Shown: positions 29,805-39,233 of the stretch, one piece after another
How the letters are laid out: every line of letters starts with the position of its first letter
Position numbering within the stretch: position 1 is the first letter of the stretch
DNA from: Clostridiaceae bacterium
Lineage (GTDB): Bacteria; Bacillota; Clostridia; DSM-8532
Assembly: GCA_012728095.1 (NCBI GenBank)
Contig: JAAYFU010000007.1
Location: forward strand, 23,148-87,147
Reading direction: 5' to 3'
Length of the DNA stretch: 64,000 bases
The notes under the pieces: model-generated
What the model was told of the DNA's origin: nothing
What the model saw: the letters and a program-made list of their open reading frames with translations, nothing else
The model's database searches: none
Program-made: the position numbers and the translations under genes

Positions 29805-31264
29805 ATTAAAATCCTTCCTTCGCTTTTTCTTTTAGTATTCATGACCTTAGCTTCGCGGTATATTGATAGGTATTCCAAAGCGGAATTTTCCCAGGAATAA
29901 TCCTTTATCATAGCTCTTTTTACAAGCTGCCGCCATGAATCCCGGTCGTTGTATTGGTTGATTGCCTTCTTTATGGCCCTTATAAAAGAGTCTTTTGAAT
30001 ATTTGCTGAAAACAAAACCTGTTCCTGAGCCTTTATTGGAAGCTTCATCAATAACTGTATCGGCCAGTCCTCCGGTTTTATGAACCACCGGTACAGTGCC
30101 GTACCTCATGGCAATTAACTGGCTTAAACCACAGGGCTCATATCGTGACGGCATAAGGAATATATCGCTTCCAGCGTAGATTTTTCTGGCCTTTTCCTCA
30201 TTGAACTCAATATTGACCGAAACCAGTCCGGGATATTTTTCGGTTAACTCAACAAACATTTTTTCGTAGAATCTTTCTCCGCTTCCCAGAATGACCAGTT
30301 GGTTATTATTTTTCAGGATATATTCAAATGCCGGTTCCATCAAATCAAGACCTTTATTCGGCACCAGTCTGCTTACGACAGAAAACAGGGGGACATCGCT
30401 GTCATTAAGTCCCAGCTCTTTCCGGAGCTCTTTTTTGTTTTTCTTTTTGCCTTCCATATCGTTTTGAGCATAATTGCAATAGATATATTTGTCTGTCCGG
30501 GGATCCCATTTGTTTTGACTGATTCCGTTCAATACGCCTCTTATTGCCGGTTCACGATTTTTAAGCACGCCCTCAAGTCCGAACCCGAACCTGGGAGTGA
30601 GCATTTCCTTAGCCGATGTTTTGCTTACGGCATTGATAATATCGGCATAATTTATTCCCGCTTTCATAGGGTTAAAACAACCGTAGTATTCTACCCTGTC
30701 AACCTTAAAGACGACGTCTTTAACACCAAAAAGATTGAATACACTGCGGTCGCTTACGCCCTGGTATTCAAGATTATGGATGGTATAAACTATGGATATT
30801 TCAGACAATTCACCGTGCTCGCGCTCGTTTTCCCTCAGCAACATGGCGACAGGCGCCGTGTGCCAGTCGTTAAGGTGTACGATATCCGGCATAAAGTCAA
30901 ATCTCAAAATCATTTCATAGACAGCAGCACAGAATAAGGCAAACCTCTCACTGTCGTCATTGTGTCCGTAAACGCCTTGCCTGCCGAAATAATGGTAATT
31001 ATCAATTATAAAGGTTTTAACAGGCGCATTTACAATTTCTCTGACGATACAGGTCTCTTTGCGCCATCCCAGGTTAACCGGATAATCTCCTTTGTACTGG
31101 GTAGGATAATCTATATCTTTATTGCCGGGAATTACAACCCGAATATCGACTCCCAGTTCCTTCAGTTTTAACGGAAGTTCACCTGCTACGTCACCAAGTC
31201 CGCCGACCTTAATGTAAGGCGCGCATTCGGCTGATACGTACAAAACCTTAAGCTTACTGTTCAT
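29801..31264 (-). CDS. glgA: Glycogen synthase (ADP-glucose type, GT5)
   Basis: 487 residues. N-terminal KVGGLGDVAGELP is the ADP-glucose binding KxGGL motif; the C-terminal domain has LVPNKGLDLMEPAF, MPSRYEPCGLSQLIAMRYG and KTGGLADTV. Extends alpha-1,4-glucan from ADP-glucose; glycogen-like granules feed sporulation in clostridia. The usual companions glgC, glgD, glgB and glgP are not in this window. No ribosome binding site of great strength; the ATG is the conserved family start (MNSKLKVLYVSAECAPYIKV). Confidence 0.95.
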   Translation of the reverse strand: MNSKLKVLYVSAECAPYIKVGGLGDVAGELPLKLKELGVDIRVVIPGNKDIDYPTQYKGDYPVNLGWRKETCIVREIVNAPVKTFIIDNYHYFGRQGVYGHNDDSERFALFCAAVYEMILRFDFMPDIVHLNDWHTAPVAMLLRENEREHGELSEISIVYTIHNLEYQGVSDRSVFNLFGVKDVVFKVDRVEYYGCFNPMKAGINYADIINAVSKTSAKEMLTPRFGFGLEGVLKNREPAIRGVLNGISQNKWDPRTDKYIYCNYAQNDMEGKKKNKKELRKELGLNDSDVPLFSVVSRLVPNKGLDLMEPAFEYILKNNNQLVILGSGERFYEKMFVELTEKYPGLVSVNIEFNEEKARKIYAGSDIFLMPSRYEPCGLSQLIAMRYGTVPVVHKTGGLADTVIDEASNKGSGTGFVFSKYSKDSFIRAIKKAINQYNDRDSWRQLVKRAMIKDYSWENSALEYLSIYREAKVMNTKRKSEGRILI

Positions 31265-31469
31265 AATACACCTCGCACCTTAAGATTTTACCATTATATT
31301 GCGAGAAATAAACATTTTTCACAGGGAAGAATCTATTGCAGAGGCAGATGGCTTATCTCAATGAGAAACCTTGTATCCGCCTAATTATATTATCATAATT
31401 AATGGAACGGTGATTATGGTTATTGGCTAAATTTAGGATAGGGTGATTTAATGTATTTGTCCCCTTGGA

Positions 31470-31508
31470 AAAATTAAAAACTGACCGAAATTATAACACT
31501 CCGGTCAG
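31470..31508 (-). terminator. Terminator of pnp
   Basis: Stem CTGACCG / CGGTCAG with a 14-base loop, followed on the minus strand by TTTTTAATTTTT. It lies 33 bases past the pnp stop. The rest of 31265-31469 holds nothing recognisable. Confidence 0.8.
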
Positions 31509-31541
31509 CGCTGTTATTGTTTAATAATGCTGTTATTAGTT

Positions 31542-33692
31542 TTATCTTTTGTTATATTTATTATTGTTGTATTTATTGTTAATTTTATTGTTGGATTTAC
31601 TTGTTTCACCCAATGCGTCTTTTCTGGAAAGATTAATCCTTCCCTGCTTGTCTACTTCCATAACCATAACCAGTATTTCGTCACCGACTTTAACTACGTC
31701 TTCGACCCTGTTTACACGCTTGTTGTCAAGCTTGGATATATGCACCAGGCCTTCTTTTCCGGGGAGGAATTCAACAAATGCTCCAAAGTTCATTATACGG
31801 GTAACCTTTCCGCTGAATATAGCTCCGATTTGAACATCGCCAGCGATACCCTCTATGATTCTAATAGCTTTGTGTCCTGCTTCTTCATCAGGAGTAGCCA
31901 CGTAAACCGAACCGTCGTCCTGGATATCAATCTTAACACCGGTTTCAGCAATAATCTTGTTAATTACTTTTCCGCCGGGACCAATGACTTCGCGAATCTT
32001 ATCAACGTCAATCTTTGTCTGATAAATCTTCGGAGCATATGGCGACAGGGACGGTCTAGGTTCTGATATAACAGGCAACATACATTCATCCAGGATCTGG
32101 ATCCGGCCTTTTCTGGTTATTTCAAAGGCTTGCCGAATAATTTCATAGGTAAGGCCTTCCACCTTAATATCCACCTGGATCGCAGTTATACCTTTCTTTG
32201 TGCCGGCAACCTTAAAGTCCATATCTCCAAAGAAGTCTTCAATACCTTGTATATCCATGAAAGTAACAAACCTGTCGGGATTCTCCTCATCAACCACAAG
32301 CCCCGCCGATATTCCCGCAACAGGAGCCTTAATGGGCACGCCTGCATCCATCAGGGCCAAAGTGCTGGCACATACGCTGCCCTGTGATGTCGAACCGTTA
32401 GACATCAGGACCTCGGAAACAAGCCGAATGGCATATGGGAATTCCTCTTCGCTGGGTATAACAGGCTCAAGAGCTCTTTCTGCCAGGGCGCCATGACCAA
32501 TTTCGCGGCGACCGGGACCTCTAGAAGGTTTGGCTTCGCCCACCGAATAAGATGGGAAGTTATAATGATGCATATAGCGTTTTTCTTCTTCCAAATCAAC
32601 GCCATCCAACTTCTGCCCTTCACCCAGCGGACCAAGAGTAACATTGGTAAGAATCTGCGTCTGTCCGCGCTGGAATAATGCTGAACCATGAGTTCTCGGA
32701 AGAAGTGATACTTCTGCTGAAAGCGGACGAATTTCCATCAGTGAACGCCCGTCAACACGCTTATGCTCGTCTAATAACATTCCTCTTACAATTTTTTTCT
32801 GGAGTTTATATAGAGCATCACCAATTGCCGTAGCCTGATCCGGGAAAGTCTCAGCCAATTTTTCCTGGACATCTTTACATACGGCTTCTACCCGGCTTTC
32901 CCTGATTGCCTTGTCTGCGTTTTCAAGAGCAGCCCTCATATCATCCTTTGCCATATTGTATACAGCTGTCCAGATTTCTTCGGGAATTACGGCAGGTTCA
33001 TATTCAAACTTGGGAACTCCCACTTCCTCAACAATGGTTTCAATAAAACCTATAATACGTTTTATTTCCTCATGTCCCACTTTAATGACCTCCAGCATTA
33101 CCTCTTCAGGTACCTGGTTGGCTCCGGCCTCAATCATTATAATCTTTTCCTTATCAGCCGAAAGAGTAACATACATGTCGCTTTTCGCTCTTTGCTCCGC
33201 CGTCGGATTTATAACAACCTTGCCATCAACAAGTCCCAGTATTACACCCGCGATAGGACCGTTAAAAGGAATATCCGAGATACACAGAGCAACGACTGTA
33301 CCGATTATTGACGCAAATTCCGGAGAACAGTCCTGTTCTACTGACATCACAGTATTTACTATTACCACATCATTCCTGAGATCTTTCGGGAACCTTGGAC
33401 GCATCTGTCTGTCGATTACCCTTGAAACCAGTATTGCTTTTTCAGTGGGTTTACCTTCACGCTTTATAAATCCTCCAGGTATTTTCCCGACAGAATAAAG
33501 CTTTTCCTCGTAATCAACATTCAACGGAAAAAAATCGATTCCTTCCCTGGGTTCTTTTGAAGCAGTTGCAGTTGATAGAACAACAGTATCACCATAACGA
33601 ACCAAAGCCGAGCCATTAGCAAATTGTGCCAACTGGCCTACTTCAATTGAAAGCGGGCGGCCTGCCACTTCAAAATTATAGACTTTCTTCAT
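31542..33692 (-). CDS. pnp: Polyribonucleotide nucleotidyltransferase (PNPase)
   Basis: 716 residues. Two RNase PH-like domains (the second with the [21 protein letters not shown] active-site region), then a KH domain ([20 protein letters not shown]) and an S1 domain ([20 protein letters not shown]). Phosphorolytic 3'-5' RNA decay, part of RNA turnover. The protein ends in a low-complexity tail of Asn, Lys and Tyr. Start fixed by AAAGGAG eight bases upstream of ATG. The neighbour upstream is rpsO, the usual partner, but a terminator and about 340 bases separate them. Confidence 0.97.
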   Translation of the reverse strand: MKKVYNFEVAGRPLSIEVGQLAQFANGSALVRYGDTVVLSTATASKEPREGIDFFPLNVDYEEKLYSVGKIPGGFIKREGKPTEKAILVSRVIDRQMRPRFPKDLRNDVVIVNTVMSVEQDCSPEFASIIGTVVALCISDIPFNGPIAGVILGLVDGKVVINPTAEQRAKSDMYVTLSADKEKIIMIEAGANQVPEEVMLEVIKVGHEEIKRIIGFIETIVEEVGVPKFEYEPAVIPEEIWTAVYNMAKDDMRAALENADKAIRESRVEAVCKDVQEKLAETFPDQATAIGDALYKLQKKIVRGMLLDEHKRVDGRSLMEIRPLSAEVSLLPRTHGSALFQRGQTQILTNVTLGPLGEGQKLDGVDLEEEKRYMHHYNFPSYSVGEAKPSRGPGRREIGHGALAERALEPVIPSEEEFPYAIRLVSEVLMSNGSTSQGSVCASTLALMDAGVPIKAPVAGISAGLVVDEENPDRFVTFMDIQGIEDFFGDMDFKVAGTKKGITAIQVDIKVEGLTYEIIRQAFEITRKGRIQILDECMLPVISEPRPSLSPYAPKIYQTKIDVDKIREVIGPGGKVINKIIAETGVKIDIQDDGSVYVATPDEEAGHKAIRIIEGIAGDVQIGAIFSGKVTRIMNFGAFVEFLPGKEGLVHISKLDNKRVNRVEDVVKVGDEILVMVMEVDKQGRINLSRKDALGETSKSNNKINNKYNNNKYNKR

Positions 33693-34030
33693 ATATCTAC
33701 TCCTTTTCTCCGATTCCATGTACCTTTTCAGTGTTTCAACAACCTGTCAAGGTACGATAGTCAGGGACAAAAGGTCAGGGAACAGGCTCCAAGAGACTTG
33801 CAGCCTCTTCTCTGATCTTCTGTTGCCCTTGGCTATCTGGAATCGTTTTCAATATTATTTTTTCATTATATTTATGAGGTTATTCCCTCTATATTATCGG
33901 TTTTCTGTCTAATAAAATAACCTTTTTTATTCCCCTCTGCAGGAAATTTTTAGAAAAACAAACCCGTGTTAAAAAAGGGCGGAAATCCGCCCCAAATCTA
34001 TTTTGTTTTACAACAAGGCATGCTGGATAA
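33693..34030 (-). other. rpsO-pnp intergenic region
   Basis: Contains the rpsO terminator at its right end and otherwise no gene. A short direct repeat GTCAGGGA occurs twice near 33760-33785. A plus-strand open frame at 33718-33912 has no ribosome binding site or protein-like composition. A pnp promoter is probably here, but I cannot point to a good one. Confidence 0.5.
33971..33993 (-). terminator. Terminator of rpsO
   Basis: Stem GGGCGGA / TCCGCCC with a two- to four-base loop, followed on the minus strand by TTTTTT. Confidence 0.9.
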
Positions 34031-34294
34031 TTACTTTCTGATATCCAGCTTTGCAATAATATCACGGTACCTGTTAATATCCTTTTTCATAAGATAGTTT
34101 AACAGGCCTCTTCTTGCACCGACCATTTTTAACAGTCCGCGACGGGAATGGTGATCCTTCTTGTGAATCTTCAAATGCTCGGTAAGATGATTAATTCTGT
34201 CGGTTAAAAGCGCAATCTGTACTTCGGGTGAACCTGTATCACCTTCATGCAGCGCATATTTAGCAATAATCTCTTGTTTAGACATTCTTGCCAT
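34031..34294 (-). CDS. rpsO: 30S ribosomal protein S15
   Basis: 87 residues, full length, with the family core [20 protein letters not shown] followed by [20 protein letters not shown]. Binds the central domain of 16S rRNA early in assembly. AGGAG eight bases before the ATG. It has its own promoter and an 80-base leader that can fold (separate entry), and a terminator, so it is monocistronic. Confidence 0.98.
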   Translation of the reverse strand: MARMSKQEIIAKYALHEGDTGSPEVQIALLTDRINHLTEHLKIHKKDHHSRRGLLKMVGARRGLLNYLMKKDINRYRDIIAKLDIRK

Positions 34295-34376
34295 GAATCA
34301 TTCTCCTCTCTTTAAATTGCCGTATGCCCAGTAAATGGTCGGAGAGCCATTAACCGCGCATTCGGTTCGATAGACT
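34295..34376 (-). promoter_or_regulatory. rpsO leader, candidate S15 autoregulatory RNA
   Basis: The predicted 5' untranslated region can form two adjacent hairpins: AACCG-AATGCG-CGGTT and AATGG-CTCTCCGA-CCATT. The loop of the second contains TCTCC, which is complementary to GGAGA in the Shine-Dalgarno sequence GAGAGGAGAA. A loop-Shine-Dalgarno pseudoknot would block translation and could be stabilised by free S15, by analogy with known S15 leaders. The pairings are visible; regulation is inferred. Confidence 0.5.
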
Positions 34377-34381
34377 TGGTT

Positions 34382-34410
34382 ATTTTAGCATAAAATTCGC
34401 CGGTTGTAAA
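34382..34410 (-). promoter_or_regulatory. Promoter of rpsO
   Basis: Minus strand TTTACA, 17 bases, TAAAAT: five of six matches in both boxes. Transcript start expected about 80 bases before the ATG. Confidence 0.75.
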
Positions 34411-34510
34411 GGACATTACATTATTTATGTTTTTTAGACAGAAGACAATTCTTCTGCGTTACCATATCCCCGAAACGAACTTTTCGGAATAACCGTCCCC
34501 ATGGCTGTGG

Positions 34511-35089
34511 TCAGTTGAGCACCTGAACGTTTTTTGCTATATAGTTAACTCCTGAAATTATGGTTAGGACAACGGCTATATACATTAATACCATTCCCAC
34601 AGGAAAATCGGTGACAAGTGATATTGGAAAATTCCTGATGAGAATTGCCACGATTGCGATAATCTGAACCACAGTCTTAATTTTTCCCCATTTATCAGCG
34701 GCTATGACAACACCGCGTCCGGCCGCAATTATTCTGAAGCCTGTTACAATAAATTCCCTGGCTATGATAATAAAAACTGCCCAAACTGACAGGTTGTCAG
34801 TCTTTATTAATGCTATCAGAGCAGATGTTACCAGCAATTTGTCGGCAATCGGATCAAGGAACTTTCCCAGTTCCGTAACCATGTTCTGCTTTCTTGCAAT
34901 CTTTCCGTCAACCATATCCGTAACAGACGCAACCACGAATATAACAGCCGCAACATATCTGCCCCATTGGTCAAGTCCGAAAAACTGCCCGAACCATCCC
35001 GGAATCAGAAAGAATAAGAAAACAGGGGTTGCCAGGATTCTTGAAATTGTGATTTTATTCGCCAGGTTCATTTTTTTCACCAATCCCAT
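34511..35089 (-). CDS. pgsA: CDP-diacylglycerol--glycerol-3-phosphate 3-phosphatidyltransferase
   Basis: 192 residues, a polytopic membrane enzyme of the CDP-alcohol phosphatidyltransferase family. The metal and substrate motif is complete: DMVDGKIARKQN followed by GKFLDPIADK. Makes phosphatidylglycerol phosphate for acidic phospholipids. The first ATG overlaps the rimO stop codon (TAATG), suggesting coupling; an in-frame ATG six codons later with GGTG upstream is an alternative start. rimO-pgsA adjacency is common in Firmicutes. Confidence 0.95.
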   Translation of the reverse strand: MGLVKKMNLANKITISRILATPVFLFFLIPGWFGQFFGLDQWGRYVAAVIFVVASVTDMVDGKIARKQNMVTELGKFLDPIADKLLVTSALIALIKTDNLSVWAVFIIIAREFIVTGFRIIAAGRGVVIAADKWGKIKTVVQIIAIVAILIRNFPISLVTDFPVGMVLMYIAVVLTIISGVNYIAKNVQVLN

Positions 35090-36429
35090 TAAAACTGTAC
35101 TTCTCCTACCAGGTCATAGCCGTCCGGGCAAAGCATTTTTACAGGCACTGTCATACCAATTTCCAACGGCTCAGCAGAGGTAAAATAAATAACCGAATCT
35201 ATGTCTGGCGCTTCGGCATAGGTGCGTCCCACATAAAAAATACCATCCTCGGCTATCCCATCGACAATTGTATCATATGTTCGCCCCAATCGGGAACTAT
35301 TATATTTTTCAACATTTGCCATTTGCAGTTCCATGAGCTTGTTTCGCCGTTCAGTTTTAACCTTCTGCGGCAGATGTCCTTTCATTTTATATGCAGGCGT
35401 TCCTTCTTCCCTTGAGTAGGCGAACACACCAAGATGCTGGAAATAGCCGGCCTTTACAAACTCATAGAGTTCGGCAAAATCCTCCTCAGTCTCACCCGGA
35501 AATCCGGTTATAAGAGAAGTCCTTAATACGACATCGGGAATCTCCGCCCTAATATTATCCAGCAAATTGTATATATACGATTTGCTTCCCCGTCTTCCCA
35601 TAGCTTTAAGTATTTTATCCGATATATGTTGAATGGGAATGTCCATATATTTGCACAACTTCGGATTATTCTTCATTTCAGCAATCAGGTTGTCGTCTAT
35701 TAATTCCGGGTAACAATACAACAGCCTTATGCGTTTTATCTCTTCAATCCTGCTGATTTCACGCACAAGTTCCACAAGCTTTTTCTCTTTGTAAATATCT
35801 GTCCCGTAACATGTAACGTCCTGGGCTATCAGGATAATCTCTTTTTTGCCTTTTTGAGCCAAAAACTTTGCTTCTTTAATGATATTCTCTATTGTACGGC
35901 TTCTGTAATCCCCCCTCAGACTGGGTATTATACAGTAAGTACACCTGTTGGAACAGCCTTCGGCAATTTTTAAATATCCATAAGGCTTTTGATCAGTCAC
36001 AAGACGGGCAAGCTCCATATAATCAACACTATTCGGAGTATTCGCGTATACTGTTTTTTCAGCCGAACCTTCTTCCAGACGCTTTCCGATTATTTCAGGC
36101 AATTGGTCTATGCTGCCGGTTCCCACCACTACATCAACTTCAGGTATTTCTTTATATATATCAGCTTTGTATCGTTCTGCCAGGCAGCCTGTTACAACTA
36201 AAAGCTTCAAATTCCCTTCTTCCTTGTAACGCGCGGCTTCTAAAATAGCTATTACGGCTTCTTCCTTGGCATCCCCGATAAAAGCGCAGGTGTTTACTAT
36301 AATCACATCAGCGGTGTCATGCTTCTCTGTCAGCTCATAGCCCGCATCCTTTAAGGTCCCCAGCATAATTTCACTGTCTACAAGGTTTTTGGGACAACCC
36401 AGGGATACAAGACCGATCTTTTGTTTCAA
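35089..36429 (-). CDS. rimO: Ribosomal protein S12 methylthiotransferase RimO
   Basis: 446 residues. N-terminal UPF0004 domain with SLGCPKNLVDSEIMLG and two more cluster cysteines, a radical-SAM domain with CSNRCTYCIIPSLRG (CxxxCxxC), and a C-terminal TRAM domain. The SLGCPKNLVDSE start distinguishes RimO from the tRNA enzyme MiaB. It adds a methylthio group to an Asp of ribosomal protein S12. First gene of a rimO-pgsA pair. Confidence 0.95.
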   Translation of the reverse strand: MKQKIGLVSLGCPKNLVDSEIMLGTLKDAGYELTEKHDTADVIIVNTCAFIGDAKEEAVIAILEAARYKEEGNLKLLVVTGCLAERYKADIYKEIPEVDVVVGTGSIDQLPEIIGKRLEEGSAEKTVYANTPNSVDYMELARLVTDQKPYGYLKIAEGCSNRCTYCIIPSLRGDYRSRTIENIIKEAKFLAQKGKKEIILIAQDVTCYGTDIYKEKKLVELVREISRIEEIKRIRLLYCYPELIDDNLIAEMKNNPKLCKYMDIPIQHISDKILKAMGRRGSKSYIYNLLDNIRAEIPDVVLRTSLITGFPGETEEDFAELYEFVKAGYFQHLGVFAYSREEGTPAYKMKGHLPQKVKTERRNKLMELQMANVEKYNSSRLGRTYDTIVDGIAEDGIFYVGRTYAEAPDIDSVIYFTSAEPLEIGMTVPVKMLCPDGYDLVGEVQF

Positions 36430-36493
36430 AATATTTGTGCCTCCTTCGGTTTCTAATGATTTATGAATAATATATCACAACAGGCAGTCACAA

Positions 36494-36520
36494 AAAAGCG
36501 GGGAATTATTCCCCGCTTTT
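36494..36520 (-). terminator. Terminator of the serA-LUD operon
   Basis: Stem AAAAGCGGGGAA / TTCCCCGCTTTT with a three-base loop and six T's on the minus strand. Confidence 0.92.
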
Positions 36521-36546
36521 CATTGACATATTTTAACTTTATTACG

Positions 36547-37188
36547 TCAATATCCAAGGCTTTCCCCTACGAGAATAACCTTTATACGGTCTTTTTGTCT
36601 CTGTTGCCTGAAAACCGTATATGAGCAGCAAATACGATCTTCGGTCCTGCAGTCAACACAATATCCTGTTTTGGCACAGGGTGTATTCTTATTTAATCTT
36701 ATTGTATTGGCAGGAGCTGCAATTCGCCTAACTCTCTCGATAGCCTCGTCCGTGTTTTTTACGATCTTATTGATTCCCGCGACCACTATAACACTTTTGG
36801 GGCCATAAATCATCGCGGCTACCCGATTCCCATTGCCATCCACATTATAGAGTTCTCCGTCCTCGGTTATGGCATTGGTACTTGTCAAATAGGTATCAGC
36901 AAAGAATGATTTTCTGAAAATCTCTTCAACCTGATTTCTGGTCAATCCTTCCTCATATCTGTCTAAAAAGTTATAACGGCCTGATCTTAAATGTTCCAGC
37001 ACCCCGGTTTCTTCCAGAGTCACCGAACCTCCGACAGCTACCGTTTCGCCTTCATTAATTAATTCAGCAACCTTGTTAACAACCTCATCTTTGCTCTCAA
37101 CATAAAAAGCCATCATGTTGTTTTTGACAAGGTTATTCATCGTTCTTTCCACTTTTTTGGCTATAACGGCTTTCAGATTCTTGTCCAC
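36547..37188 (-). CDS. LUD-domain (LutC-like) protein
   Basis: 213 residues, one LUD (DUF162) domain as in LutC of the lactate utilisation complex: TMNNLVKNNMMAFYVESKDE, GETVAVGGSVTLEETGVLEH, the DTYLTSTNAITEDGELYNVD core and GPKSVIVVAGINKIVK. The C-terminus carries four to six Cys (CAKTGYCVDC, CC) that could bind metal. LutA and LutB are absent. It directly follows serA (28 bases) and shares its transcript, so a role linked to serine, glycine or 2-hydroxyacid metabolism is plausible but not shown. Confidence 0.82.
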   Translation of the reverse strand: MDKNLKAVIAKKVERTMNNLVKNNMMAFYVESKDEVVNKVAELINEGETVAVGGSVTLEETGVLEHLRSGRYNFLDRYEEGLTRNQVEEIFRKSFFADTYLTSTNAITEDGELYNVDGNGNRVAAMIYGPKSVIVVAGINKIVKNTDEAIERVRRIAAPANTIRLNKNTPCAKTGYCVDCRTEDRICCSYTVFRQQRQKDRIKVILVGESLGY

Positions 37189-37216
37189 GGTATTCCTCCC
37201 AAATGTTTATTTATGT

Positions 37217-38824
37217 TCAAAAGTATAACTTGGAAACTTTCAGTATTCCATCAGTATTGCGCAGCTTTTCAATTATGTCTTCAGATACATCACTGTCCAC
37301 GCTTACAAAGGATACGGCTTTGTTTGAGCTTGGGTCACGGCGGCTCCATTGCATTGCCGCAATATTGATATTATTCTGACCTAAAAGAGTACCCACCTTG
37401 CCGATGATACCCGGAACGTCCATGTTCTGCAACGCCAGAACATATTTAGTCGGCTCGAAGTCCAGTTTATATCCGAAGAAGTCAACTATACGAACAGAAT
37501 CCTTGCCAAATACCGTACCGGCCACAGAAATCATATTGCTCTTTCTGTAGAATTTAACGGTGATCAGATTGGTATACTTCTCAAGGTGGCTGGATTTGCT
37601 CTCAACGAGTTCCACACCCATTTCGTTAAGCTTAAGCAGAGCATTGACATAATTGACTTCAGATTCGCTGACAACAGATAAAAATCCTTTAATGATTGCC
37701 AGCGTAATCGGCTTGGTTGATTGATCAACCAAATCACCGCTATATACAACCTCAATTTTCTGAACCCTTTCCTGTTCAGCCTGGTAATATATTGCGCCTA
37801 ACTTTTCTCCCAGGATTATATATGGCTTAAGCGTTTCAATATCGCCGGAGAAATGAGGCATATTAACCGCTGCTACCAATTCTCCGTTCAGTACCGCTTC
37901 AACATTTTTCGCCACGCCTAATGAGCAGTTGATATTGGCTTCTTTGGTAGATGCCCCGAGATGTGGAGTAAATATAACCTGGTCCAGATCCAGAAGCGGG
38001 TTCCAATAATCCTGTTCCTCAGGAGCCTTGTTGAAATTGGGTTCGACCTCCTGAACGTCAAGTGCCGCACCTGCCACATGTCCGGATACAATGGCATCAT
38101 ATAGGGCTTTTTCATCAATCATGCCGCCCCTGGCAACATTAACGATACGAACGCCCTTTTTACACAGGGCAAGTTCTCTTGCACCAATAAGATTCTTGCT
38201 TTCAGGAGTTTTAGGTATATGTATGGTAATTACATCGGCAACTTTCAACAGATCGTCAAGGGTCTCTGCACGAGTAACTCCCAGGCTGGCAACACGTTCA
38301 TCAGATATGTAAGGATCGTATCCGATAACCTTCATCCCAACGCCCTTTAGTTTCTTTGCAACAACCGAACCGATTTTACCAAGTCCTATGATGCCCGCGG
38401 TTTTGCCGTCCAATTCTTCCCCGATAAACCTGTTTCTGCGGAAATCCCTGTTTTTAGCGGCATGATAAGCCTGGGGAATATTTCTGAAGCAGGCATATAT
38501 TAATGCTATCGTCATTTCTGCCGCTGCCATGGTATTCCCGTCGGGGGTATTTACTACTGTTATACCTCTTCTTGTACACTCTTCCACATCAATATTATCC
38601 ACGCCATTACCCGCGCGGCCGGCAACTTTAAGATTCACAGCCTTTTCAAGAACGGCTCCTTTTACCTTCGTTGCGCTTCTCACGATGATTGCGTCATATT
38701 GATCGATAATTTTCTCGAGTTCTTCCGGAGAAATCCCAAATGGTGTATCAACCTGATGTCCCTTGCTTCTAAGGTACTCAATTCCGTTTGCTGCCATTTT
38801 GTCTGTTACAATTATTTTGGCCAT
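37217..38824 (-). CDS. serA: D-3-phosphoglycerate dehydrogenase
   Basis: 535 residues, the long form. NAD-binding Rossmann motif GLGKIGSVVAKKLKGVG, catalytic Arg in NVARGGMIDE, Glu in VQEVEPN and His in TPHLGASTKEA. An intervening domain is followed by a C-terminal ACT domain (VLALQNMDVPGIIGKVGTLL), the usual site for serine feedback. First step of serine, then glycine, synthesis. AGGAGG seven bases before the ATG. The 5' leader holds a tandem glycine riboswitch, a repeat element and a terminator, so the gene appears to be controlled by glycine. serC is not adjacent. Confidence 0.96.
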   Translation of the reverse strand: MAKIIVTDKMAANGIEYLRSKGHQVDTPFGISPEELEKIIDQYDAIIVRSATKVKGAVLEKAVNLKVAGRAGNGVDNIDVEECTRRGITVVNTPDGNTMAAAEMTIALIYACFRNIPQAYHAAKNRDFRRNRFIGEELDGKTAGIIGLGKIGSVVAKKLKGVGMKVIGYDPYISDERVASLGVTRAETLDDLLKVADVITIHIPKTPESKNLIGARELALCKKGVRIVNVARGGMIDEKALYDAIVSGHVAGAALDVQEVEPNFNKAPEEQDYWNPLLDLDQVIFTPHLGASTKEANINCSLGVAKNVEAVLNGELVAAVNMPHFSGDIETLKPYIILGEKLGAIYYQAEQERVQKIEVVYSGDLVDQSTKPITLAIIKGFLSVVSESEVNYVNALLKLNEMGVELVESKSSHLEKYTNLITVKFYRKSNMISVAGTVFGKDSVRIVDFFGYKLDFEPTKYVLALQNMDVPGIIGKVGTLLGQNNINIAAMQWSRRDPSSNKAVSFVSVDSDVSEDIIEKLRNTDGILKVSKLYF

Positions 38825-38869
38825 AGTTCTACCTCCTGAAAATTAACTATAAAACCGGCTTTAATAACT

Positions 38870-38897
38870 AAAAAAGCCAAACTTACAATCGTTTGAC
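38870..38897 (-). terminator. Leader terminator in front of serA
   Basis: On the minus strand GTCAAAC-GATTGTAA-GTTTGGC followed by TTTTTT. It lies about 45 bases before the serA start and about 145 bases after the riboswitch aptamers, and is the likely switching element of the leader. Confidence 0.7.
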
Positions 38898-38946
38898 CTC
38901 TGCTCAAGCACCTTTTTGTAATAAGCAAAAACAGTAGCCGACATCA

Positions 38947-39024
38947 GTCATCCTGATATAATTCCAAATAAGACTCAAAGAACCACAGAGATTCTTCCTT
39001 CTGCTTCGCTTCATTCAGAATGAC
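38947..39024. repeat. Dispersed palindromic repeat, copy C, inside the serA leader
   Basis: Begins GTCATCCTGA and ends TTCAGAATGAC like copies A and B, with the inner AGATTCTTCCTTC..GCTTCGCTTC. It sits between the glycine aptamers and the serA leader terminator, so it lengthens the expression platform. Confidence 0.65.
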
Positions 39025-39040
39025 GCTATCGCTTATTGCT

Positions 39041-39205
39041 TTACCCTCTGTCCTTTTGCCTGAGAGAGTCATCCACAAAATATGGATTTGCCCCTTCGGC
39101 GCCTTTCAAAAAGGTCTCTCCAGAGATCCGTCCGACTTAGGTCTTTTTACCTGAGAGATTTACTCCTTCGGTGTGCTTAATAAGCCGCTCTCCCTAAGTC
39201 TTCAT
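39041..39205 (-). promoter_or_regulatory. Tandem glycine riboswitch upstream of serA
   Basis: Two consecutive glycine aptamers read on the minus strand. First: GGGAGAG, ACACCGAAGGAG, AAATCTCTCAGGTAAAAAGA, closed by an eight-pair stem GACTTAGG / CCTAAGTC. Second: TGGAGAGACC, GCGCCGAAGGGGCAAAT, CTCTCTCAGGCAAAAGGACA then GAGGG. These match the class consensus (GGAGAG, CCGAAGG, CTCTCAGGCAAAAGGAC). Tandem aptamers are the common arrangement. Known members mostly control gcv operons or glycine transporters; here the first gene downstream is serA. Confidence 0.95.
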
Positions 39206-39233
39206 CCGATTATTAAATTAAACTGTTAAAATC

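Noticed and set aside
33718..33912. 64-codon plus-strand frame between rpsO and pnp
   Set aside because: No ribosome binding site, composition not protein-like, in a normal intergenic position.
39041..39205. T-box leader (tRNA-Ser) in front of serA
   Set aside because: serA is often T-box controlled, but no AGGGTGGNACCGCG T-box sequence is present; the motifs are those of glycine aptamers.
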